From the NCBI GenBank assembly GCA_034696485.1, contig JAQIWT010000418.1:1-20787 (forward strand): 20,787 nt of DNA, given 5' to 3'. Every line of letters starts with the position of its first letter. Position 1 is the stretch's first letter. Position numbers and translations under genes: made by a program. The stretch comes from Isohypsibius dastychi. Its lineage: Eukaryota > Tardigrada > Eutardigrada > Parachela > Isohypsibiidae. The notes beneath the pieces were generated by a model. That model did no database searches and was not told the DNA's origin. It saw only the letters and a list, made by a program, of their open reading frames with translations. This document shows, in pieces, positions 1 through 8,200 of this stretch.

Positions 1-481
1 AAATTCGCAGAGTTTGGAAGTGTGAAGGAAGTTTTCTTGAAGACCGACTGCGAGAAACCATTCGGCGGCGTCACATTTGAGAGTCAAGAAGAAGCTGCAA
101 AAGCGGGAACCGATCTTAATGATACGTAAGTACAAGTTCAGTTGTCTGGTGAGATCTGTAGGGTTTCGATGGTTCATGTTGATTCAATGGTTTCACTGGC
201 TTGGTTTGTTTAGCCTTATTTTTTATATGTATACAGGATGTGGCAAGAATGCAAGTTCTTCATCAAGTGGAGCATCCCGAAAGCTGGAGGTGGTCCACGT
301 GGGCCTCGACCAAGCTTCTCCCAGTCAGCAGCGGTATGTGGCAGATCGGCATTTGTTCAAAGGCTTTGTTCTACTAATGCGACATTTTGGCAGACCACAA
401 GTAGCGGAGGCGGTTGGGGAGAAAGCGTAATGCAACAAGCAGGAGATGGTTTCGCATTCTGTCTACACTGATTTTGTTTAG
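1..481 (+). repeat. RRM/WG module 1 (partial, end of module only)
   Basis: The window opens inside an RRM. Exon 1-125 gives the second half of the fold, starting KFAEFGSVKEV, with RNP1-like KPFGGVTF and ending at the ADLNDT-type helix. Exon 237-333 begins with the MWQECKFFIKWS strand and a Gly/Pro/Arg-rich stretch. Exon 394-426 is a 33-base microexon reading TTSSGGGWGES. Exon phases (2, 0, 0) are the same as in the three complete modules downstream. The residue matching Val or Ile in the other copies is Met here, and the usual WEGCK reads WQECK, so this is the most divergent copy at that point. Confidence 0.8.
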
Positions 482-3400
482 GTGGCTGCTTCCACCGATA
501 ATATCTGGGGTTCTGAGTCTACACCAGCAACTTCAACCGATAGTCCATGGGGATCCGATCCTGCCCCTGTAGCAGAAAGTGGATGGGGAGCTGATGCAGC
601 TCCTTCAAATCCATCTAATTCTCAAAACAGTCGTCCACGTCGTCCTTTGCAAGGGGAGCCAGTCTTCGATGACAGAGCTGGAGGATACAAACTCTTCATC
701 AGTGGGCTCAAAGCTGAAATTACGAAGGAAGCCCTGAGTGACAAGTTCGCTGAATTTGGAACTGTTAAAGATTCTCATGTGAAATCCGATGTCGCCAAAC
801 CATTTGGTTTTATCACATTTGAAAGTCTTGAGGAAGCCACTAAAGCCGGAACCGATCTCAACGATGTGTAAATAGTTCAGCCGTTTTGATAATTATCGAA
901 GTTGATCTGGGATCTGATTATTTATCGTTTCTTCAGGATTTGGGAGGGATGTAAGCTCTTTGTCAAATGGAGCACTCCTAAAGCGGGTGGAGCACCAAGA
1001 GGCCCGCGTTCAAGCACTTTTGATGCTCCGGTAAATGACGTTTCTTTGCTTCCGGTTGCTCGGTTCATTCATTCAGAAATCATTATTCAGGTGACAAGTG
1101 CCGGAGGGGGTTGGGGACACAGTGTACGATATTTTTCTGGGTAAAATTCCAATTTTGTTAACCTTAATCTTGCAGGCTACCACTTCCGACGGTGGTGGAG
1201 GTTGGGGCTCTGAATCAACATCAGCTGTGACTTCATCAGACAACGTCTGGGGTTCAGATCCTGCTCCAGCAGCCACATCAACAGAAGGAGGATGGGGAGC
1301 AGAAACTAGTTCCTCTATCCCAACTGGATCCAGCGGAGGTCGTCCTCGTCGCCCTGTTCAAGGAACTCCCGCTTTTGACGAACGAGCCGGTGGTTATAAA
1401 CTTTTCATTGGTGGATTGAAGAGCGGTATCTCCGATGACGCACTTCGTACTAAATTCTCAGAATTCGGGGCTGTGAAGGAAGTGTTTATCAAGTCTGATT
1501 CTGAACGACCATTTGGTGTTGTGACTTTTGAGAATCAAGATGAGGCAGCCAAAGCAGGAGCTGATCTTAATGATACGTAAGTTTGTATCCCTTGCGCCTT
1601 TCTTTATACGGAAGAAGACTATACTTCCATTTTTGTACAATTAGCGTTTGGGAAGGATGCAAGTTTTCCATCAAGTGGAGCATTCCCAAAAATGGCGGCG
1701 GTGGTGGTGGTGGTGGTGGGGGCGGCAAATGTTTCAAATGCCAACAAAGTGGTCACAGAGCTGATAGCTGCCCTGGACAGTCATCCGCCCCAGTATGTGT
1801 CGTAGTCCGTTTATTTTATTCAATATATGTTGTTTAGTTATTCATCAATCTGTTTTTTCAGGCTGCAAGTGCTGGAGATGGTTGGGGAGATTCTGTGAGA
1901 CACTTTTGGGTCAGTGTTTGTCATCATTTCATTTTCTTACCGTTTTGTTTACAGTCAGCTCCTGCTGCTGGTGACAGTGGATGGGGAAGTGACTCTACTC
2001 CTGCTGCAGCTTCTGATAATATTTGGGGATCAGATTCTACTCCTGCTGCGGAATCGGGTGGAAGTGGATGGGGAGCAAATGATAGCGAACCTGTTGCGCG
2101 ATCTGCACCAAGTGGGGGTCGTGCTCGTCGTCCCGTTCAAGGAACTCCCGTGTTCGATGAACGCGCTTGTGGCTACAAATTGTTCGTTGGAGGCCTTAGT
2201 AAGGATATCTCCAGTGATTCTGTGAAGGCCAAGTTCGCGGAATTCGGAATCGTAAAAGAAATCTACAAAAGTGAAGGCGACAAACCATTTGCCATCATCA
2301 CATTCGAGAGCGAGTCGAAGGCGGCTAAAGCTGGGGCTGACCTTAACGATACGTGAGTGATCATTAAATCCGATGAAAATTGTTAATTTTCATTCGTTTT
2401 TAATCTATAAACTGTAACATGTTTCTTACGCTTCTTTTAGTGTTTGGGAAGGCTGCAAATTCTTCATCAAATGGAGTGCTCCTAAGGAGAAAGCTCAAGG
2501 ACCCCGCTCCAGCGTTGCTGGCACTCCTTCGGTGAGATTCAATGTCGACTGTTTTTGTTCAGTTTCTCACGGTTTTTTCTCCATAGGCTTCATCTGCCGG
2601 AGGCGATTGGGGTGAAAGTGTAAGTTGTTTGCATGAATTTAAGAACTTGGCTCAGTTTTTTCATACAGGGTGCAAAGAGTTCTGGTTGGGGCACTGACGC
2701 CACCCCTGCAGTCTCTGATAGTGGTTGGGGAACCGAATCGACGACCACGGATACTGGTGGCGGTTGGGGTTCCGATGGTGCAACGGGTGAGAAATTGTTT
2801 TGCCTTAAAAGAAATTTGTAATTAGAGAAAGAAGCTTAACCGGTTTTATTGCAGTTGCCTCCTCGGGATCTAGTCTACTTGATGAACACCGAAAGAAGAT
2901 GGCGGAGAAGGAAAAACAAGCTCAGATCGAGATGGAAGAAATGGAGCGGGAAAAAGTGATGCTCCGAGAGAAGGCTCGCATCAATATGGAAAGGGAACTA
3001 GAAGAAGCTCGACGACGTGCAAGTCGGCCTCAGAAAGTAATTAAAACAGATAACGCCCTGGTTGACTTTGTAAATGTAATATCGTTCTATCAAGGCTCTT
3101 CCCCGACCTGTTGCTCCGAAAAGTGCACTTCGACCGACTGCCATGAATTTGGATCATAACAAAATTGCTGAGGCTCTTGTAGCGCTGCAGAAGGACCGAT
3201 CACTCGGAAAACCCACTAGTTTGAGTAAGACAATTCTTTGAATAACCAAGTATGTGTTCATTTATCTGACATTTCGTTTTTCAGCTGAACTGAGAAAACA
3301 AATGGCCGCGGATTCGCAGAAGGTTATTCAGCTAACTGGTCGGCGTGGTCACTCGGTTGAGACTACCGATACTGATGATGCCAGGCCACATTCGATTCTG

Positions 3401-4211
3401 AAGAAAGCACGAACCAGTACTCCTGCTGCTCCGGCCCCACGTGTTGTTGAGCCGGCTTCCATGTTCTTCCCAGCTCCCATTATTAAACCCAACGTACCGA
3501 AATCCCGATCAAGCTCGGGCAACAAAAGAGTTCGTTTCGAAGGTCTCCCGGACGAGCCTACTGAATCTCCGGCACGAGTTATATCCCCATCCGAGAATAC
3601 TTCCCCTGAAGGCCGAGTCACTCGCCGAACTTCACTCCGAAGTGGATTGCGGTCTGCCGGTCCATCACCTGCTGTGGGAGAAGAATTGGATACACCATCT
3701 ACTTCGAACTTGGATACCACTCCCAGTCCTCTAGCGCAACAGTCCAGAGGACGAAAACGATATCAGCCGGATTTTGAGCAGGAATCTGATGATATTCCTA
3801 CAACTTCTGCTGCTGTTGATCAGTCACCGGAAACAACTCTTCGTGGCGGGCGTAAGGCGAAAAAACGACAACAACCTGAACCTGAATTGGTTGTTGAAGC
3901 GGATGACGTTGCTTCCGGAAGTGGCCAGCGTCGATCAACTCGAATCCAAGCAGCACGCCTGTAAGTGGGAGCTGTTTTAATTAACTATGAAGCATCTTGT
4001 GAATTTGTGGCCAGAAATTCCTGCCCGGCTTTCTTCTGAAGTTTTGCAGAGTTCTCGTCTTGGGTTGATCATCCTTTTTTACAGATCGGATACACAGCCT
4101 GAACCCGAAGTGGTTGCCCCACCGCCGCCTCCTCCGAAACCACCAGTTAGAGGATCTGTTATTGATGCCATGCGGCGATCTGCGGGACTGAAACCGACGA
4201 AATCAAATTAG
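1..4211 (+). CDS. Multi-RRM, WG-repeat, zinc-knuckle protein with coiled coil and PP1-docking tail (5' end outside window)
   Basis: Probable RNA-binding scaffold; I do not recognise a named family. Exons: 1-125, 237-333, 394-426, 482-867, 937-1030, 1091-1123, 1176-1576, 1645-1792, 1862-1894, 1955-2352, 2441-2531, 2587-2619, 2669-2786, 2855-3036, 3095-3224, 3285-3960, 4085-4211. They sum to 3105 bases, exactly 1034 codons plus stop TAG, with phases matching at every junction. Introns are 49-124 bases, GT-AG; the acceptor at 3094 is AAG instead of CAG/TAG. In window numbering, residues 1-624 are RRM/WG modules (the first lacks its N-terminal part), 625-663 a WG-rich spacer, about 664-724 a Glu/Arg/Met-rich coiled coil, and 768-1034 a disordered basic tail with SILK (804-807), RVRF (849-852), basic NLS-like clusters and a Pro run. 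WG/GW repeats are known Argonaute-binding features and SILK/RVxF are known PP1-docking motifs; both roles here are inferred. Two neighbouring genes wrongly joined at about 2787-2855 is a less likely alternative. Confidence 0.85.
482..1175 (+). repeat. RRM/WG module 2 (complete three-exon cassette)
   Basis: Exons 482-867, 937-1030 and 1091-1123 total 513 bases (171 residues, window residues 86-256). The cassette starts and ends at phase 0. It opens with three WG motifs (NIWGS, SPWGS, SGWGA), then an Arg/Pro linker ending PVFDDRAGGYK. The RRM follows with RNP2 LFISGL (156-161) and RNP1 KPFGFITF (191-198). A strand IWEGCKLFVKWS then leads to a GGAPRGPR stretch. The microexon reads VTSAGGGWGHS. 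This copy keeps Phe at both aromatic positions of RNP1, so it is the likeliest of the four to bind RNA in the usual way. Confidence 0.85.
1176..1954 (+). repeat. RRM/WG module 3, with inserted Gly run and CCHC zinc knuckle
   Basis: Exons 1176-1576, 1645-1792 and 1862-1894 total 582 bases (194 residues, window residues 257-450) and are phase 0 at both ends. Three WG motifs (GGWGS, NVWGS, GGWGA) come before RPRRPVQGTPAFDERAGGYK and an RRM with RNP2 LFIGGL and RNP1 RPFGVVTF. The second exon is about 55 bases longer than in the other modules because it adds eleven glycines and a zinc knuckle. The microexon reads AASAGDGWGDS. Confidence 0.85.
1694..1771 (+). other. Poly-glycine run and CCHC zinc knuckle in module 3
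   Basis: Bases 1694-1726 encode eleven consecutive glycines. They are followed at once by a C-x2-C-x4-H-x4-C zinc knuckle (1730-1771), with ligands Cys, Cys, His and Cys in CFKCQQSGHRADSC. CCHC knuckles usually bind single-stranded RNA, so this copy pairs an RRM with a second nucleic-acid contact. The matching exons 237-333, 937-1030 and 2441-2531 carry no such insert. Confidence 0.9.
1955..2668 (+). repeat. RRM/WG module 4 (complete three-exon cassette)
   Basis: Exons 1955-2352, 2441-2531 and 2587-2619 total 522 bases (174 residues, window residues 451-624), phase 0 at both ends. Three WG motifs (SGWGS, NIWGS, SGWGA) precede the RRM. RNP2 is LFVGGL and RNP1 is KPFAIITF. The loop before RNP1 is one residue shorter than in module 3, and the conserved RAGGYK reads RACGYK. 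The microexon reads ASSAGGDWGES. Confidence 0.85.
2669..3036 (+). other. Last WG-rich exon and coiled-coil exon of the RRM/WG gene
   Basis: Exon 2669-2786 encodes three more WG motifs (SGWGT, SGWGT, GGWGS) and replaces a fifth RRM. It joins in phase 1 to exon 2855-3036, which encodes a heptad-like Glu/Lys/Arg/Met-rich segment starting LLDEHRKKMAEKEKQAQ and running to ELEEARRRASRPQ. This is where the protein switches from repeat modules to tail. An ATG at 2899 lies inside the coiled coil and could start a shorter product, but no promoter evidence was seen. Confidence 0.75.
3392..3538 (+). other. SILK plus RVxF phosphatase-1 docking motifs
   Basis: Within exon 3285-3960, bases 3392-3403 read SILK (in PHSILKKART) and bases 3527-3538 read RVRF (in NKRVRFEG), in the same frame with 41 residues between them. 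SILK lying N-terminal to RVxF is the order known in several protein phosphatase 1 regulators, for example the kinetochore protein KNL1. The surrounding sequence is Ser/Pro/Arg-rich and predicted disordered, as expected for such linear motifs. A downstream RRTSLRS is a basophilic kinase consensus. The motifs are seen directly; binding is inferred. Confidence 0.65.
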
Positions 4212-5264
4212 ATATGTAAACCGACATTCTCTTAAATTTTGTCTGTACTGTAGAATCGCTCTTTCGATATACGGAGTAGTGTTGCCATTTTACGAGAGCT
4301 TTCTGTTTTTACTTTTCCGCTCAACTGCAATTTTTTCTTTCTTCCAAGTAACAGTGATTTTTTTGTTGTTCATGCAGAGTGACGGATTGAATTTGTTACT
4401 GTAGATGGCTATCTAGATTATAGAACGCCTTTTTGTTTTGAATGAGACTGTGCCGTCAATCAGTGGTAGTCGTACTCAGCGGAAAATAGGAAGGAAGCTC
4501 GGGATATCGTAAATGATAGACCGAAGATATTCTGTACTTGTTCGACCTTGCGCGAATAAGGCTTCTTTCTTTGGCGTGGATCGAGTGACAGGTCACTTGA
4601 TGGTTACTCGTAATTCATCAATTTGGTCTTTGACTTCGTTGCATTTTGCCCCAAACGAGCTTTTGTCATGTGTAGCAAAGCCGGTAAGAAGCGCGACCCC
4701 TGGAAATTTCCGATGGTTTTTCAAATATGGGATAGCTGACGTCCTGAAGGATCGGAAAATCAACAGTTTTACTTTTACTGACCACTTCGTAAGCAGTAGT
4801 GTGCGGTTGTACCGCGCATATGGATATCGAAAAACAGGTCAGGGTACTGGTAGGTATACAGAACGGCAACCAAGACTTCCTCTGGAGTTTCTGATCACCC
4901 GAATCATGCAAGTTTTCGAATGAAAATGGTCTTGTCGGAAAATATTATCAGACAATGTTTCCAATTGTCACTCCCTAGGCGCATTCTAACCTTTCTTTTG
5001 AACAGTTCCATACAACTACCGTATTCAAACACCGTCTTCGCAATCGATATTTGTTTCATTTGTTCTGGATACAGCAGTTTTCCAACAAAGGGACAAAATG
5101 AACTAAATCTAAAAACGCTTTGAACAATCCAGCCATTGATAGAATCTTGTCTGAAAAAGAATCTTCTGCTTTGAGCGCAGAGCCGCAGCAATTAATGGGG
5201 AAATATCACAATGAGTCAACTGATTGGAAACAACAAAAATCAAGGTAAAAACGGAAGAACGTCA
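4212..5264. other. Intergenic region between two convergent genes
   Basis: This 1053-base stretch lies between the stop of the RRM/WG gene on the + strand and the stop of the latrophilin gene on the - strand, so it must hold both 3' untranslated ends. No AATAAA hexamer was seen on either strand. The + strand downstream of 4211 is T-rich (for example 4331-4341 and 4358-4367). A 136-codon open frame at 4513-4923 has no recognisable domain and was not called as a gene. Confidence 0.6.
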
Positions 5265-8200
5265 TCAACATTCGCTGTAAGAAGGCGGCAGCTGATCAGG
5301 GACTTTGGACATCATTGGCATCCGGCGGACCATCTGTGAGCCATCTCTTGTAGCAGTCAGTCCAAAGGCATTGTAGTTTCCCGCTGCGCAGCTGGGATCT
5401 ACTGGAATGTGTACCCCTTGCATCCTCGGAGCAGTGTTCACATAAGGATAGCTATCAGCTGAGTTACAAACATGTGGCTTCCTCAGTCCGCTATTTCGGA
5501 GTTTGGCATGAGAATGGGGATTCGACAGCGATCGAAACGCTGACCTGACATCAACTGGTCTCGAAAGGTCACCGGGGAACCTGAGGGAGTTGATCAGAGG
5601 CTTGTGCTCGCTTCCTCTGCTGCAAGTACTGGCATGATGAATGGGAGGTCTTCTGCCTTCTAAATCATTCACAGCAATTCCGATCGCCGGTAGATGATCG
5701 TCTTCCATGCTTCCTTCCGAACCGTTGATTTGGTACACGGAGGTATTCGATTCATCGGATTCACTATATGGGCACACTTCCTCTTCCAGGTGTTGCTGCT
5801 CGATTTCAGCGTAAATATGTTCGTCATTTCCGCAATATAATCCCCGGTCACCATATAGAAACTTGGCGTTTCGTGCGGCGATTCGAGCTGCTGTGGCGGG
5901 GTATTCGCTCTTTAGAACTTGGGAGGCGTGCTTCCGAGCAGCGGATGGGGGATATAAAGTTCGCTGGTGAATATGGATGGGTTGCATTGGTGGCGACTCG
6001 GCACTTGGACATGAAACCGACTCATGACCGGAGTCGCGATTTGAGCTTCTGGTTGAGCCTTTTTCAGGGAAATCGTGTTCGCAAGTACATTGCGGAAGTG
6101 GAGCGGGAGAGGTTGGGGGAAGGGTACTTGTTGTAGTATTCCGACGAGAAGTGTCATTTGGGCGAGTTCCGTACCAACATGGAGCAAAGCTGGCAATATA
6201 CTGAAAGAACAAACTTTGTTAACACATCATCGAAGAGACGAATTTTCACTCATGAATTTACCTGTTGCTCTTTGTCTAGCGGTGGGGCACACTGATAAAA
6301 TCCCTGTCTTCCGCCATGGGTTCCAGAGTCTGAAAAGTCTGAGGTCGTTGATCGACCACAGAGACTTCCGGTCAATCGCTCCGTCTGATGCAAGAAGAAC
6401 TGTCGCAATGCCACTTTAACCTGAATAAATGCACATCGTTAGACTCATGTTGTGAAAGTGATGAACAAAGTCAGACAAACCTTATCGTTACGAAGGCAGA
6501 TGAGCACGAAAATAAACACGCCCTGGAAGCTGTTCAGGAACGTGAAGATATAAGCGAAAATGACCGTTTCCGTATTTCCGAGATACATGAAACCGAAGAT
6601 CCAGGTGATGCTCATGACGAAGACTAAAGCGAGAGCACCGGAAATCCATTTCTTCAGATTCTTCCATGTGTCGGCATCGCGGGCATGGAGAGCACTTTGC
6701 AGTCCGACATTTCGGCACATGTAGTACAAAGCAACTGATAGAAAGACAATATTCGCCTGAAAAAGAAATTTGGTGAGATTATGTGCGAGTTGATTTTTCT
6801 GGGAAATTCTTACCACAATGATGATCCCAACAGGCACGACGAAGCTTAGGATGAAGTAATTGTCGGAACGAAGCCAGCAGTAATCCGGAGTAGCATAGCT
6901 TTTCCAGTCAACTCCCAGGCAAGTTGCCACAATAATTAGGGGTCCACCGTATCCACAAAGATAATACCAGACGCGACGAGATTTCCCGGTTTCAAATACT
7001 TCAACAAGCAGTAACCATATGTTGATTCCTTCAAATAATGACCAAGCAAACGCGGCAAGGAAAAAGTAATGCATGATGGCGGAGAAAATGTGACATCCAA
7101 CCGGAAGTTGAGTTTGGTTGATTCCAGCAAGAAAGAATATCTCAGCAATCAGCAGGCAGAACACCAGGTTCTTGTGAATGGTTGTTCGTTCACTTTGCAG
7201 GCTCCGGAATGAGAAGAAAGTGATAAGTGTGATCACAAGACAAACGATGGAAATTGAACATCCGATATAAGTAATCTGCGTCAAGGGAGCATTGTGACCG
7301 GAAGTGGCGATTGTTCCAGAGATGTCCATCAGAACAGCGAAATTGGTCAGATGATTACAAGCACAAATCGTACGTGAATCGTCGCTATCATCCACCAGCC
7401 AACATCCTTTAGTCGACCAGGTTGCTTTGAAATCTTGACCTTTTCCGGCGGTGTAATCCCAATAAGCACAAACAGGTTTGGCGTTTCCTTTGGGGGATAT
7501 GTGCTCAAAAGAAATCATGATTGGTTCTTCGAGTTTTGTTTTCTGCAGTCGACCGTTGATCGCAGCGGAAACAACGTTGGAATTGACAATGAATCCTTCC
7601 GGTGGAGCATAAGAGGAAGCATCGATTTCTCCTGCACTGCTGAGATACTTTTCCACATTGTTGTACGACAGGAAAATCACTCGGACAAGTCCGTTTTCGG
7701 AATATTGCTTCAAAGTTGCAGCAGGGATTTCAATGCTGTTTTTCGAGCGTGAGTTCTCCTTCTCCGGAAGTCGGTAGTTTTCGGCTTTCATGGCATCGGT
7801 TTGCAGTTTTCCAGCTCCGATCACGATGTTGTTACTAGCGGTGGTCAGGATTGTTCCTTTGAGCAAATTATCGGCCAACATAAAAGCGGTTTTTTCCATT
7901 GATGTAATTAGCAAAGTCGCTTTTTCCGACCGGACATCTTCTGGCAGCTGATCCCAGGATAAATTATGTTTGCCGGCAAGGATGTTGCTTCCTGCTCTCA
8001 ATATTGACTGTCCCAAATTCGTGATGCCGGGATTGGATTCCTGATCAAAGTCCAACGACATCCGTGCAGCAGCACCATGACCCCGCTTGACGATATCTTC
8101 GATATAGTCAACAGCCTTCAAAATATCTCCGCCGGAAGCCAGCTGAAATTCAGCGGTTGATTTGGCAAGCTCCTCGGCCAATTTTTCCGGTTTCGCGTTG

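Noticed and set aside
4513-4923. 136-codon open frame on the + strand
   Set aside because: No recognisable domain, an antisense frame of 81 codons overlaps it, and it lies where the 3' untranslated ends of both neighbours must be. Chance frame is the simplest reading.
5768-6136. 122-codon + strand frame
   Set aside because: Antisense shadow of the latrophilin tail exon.
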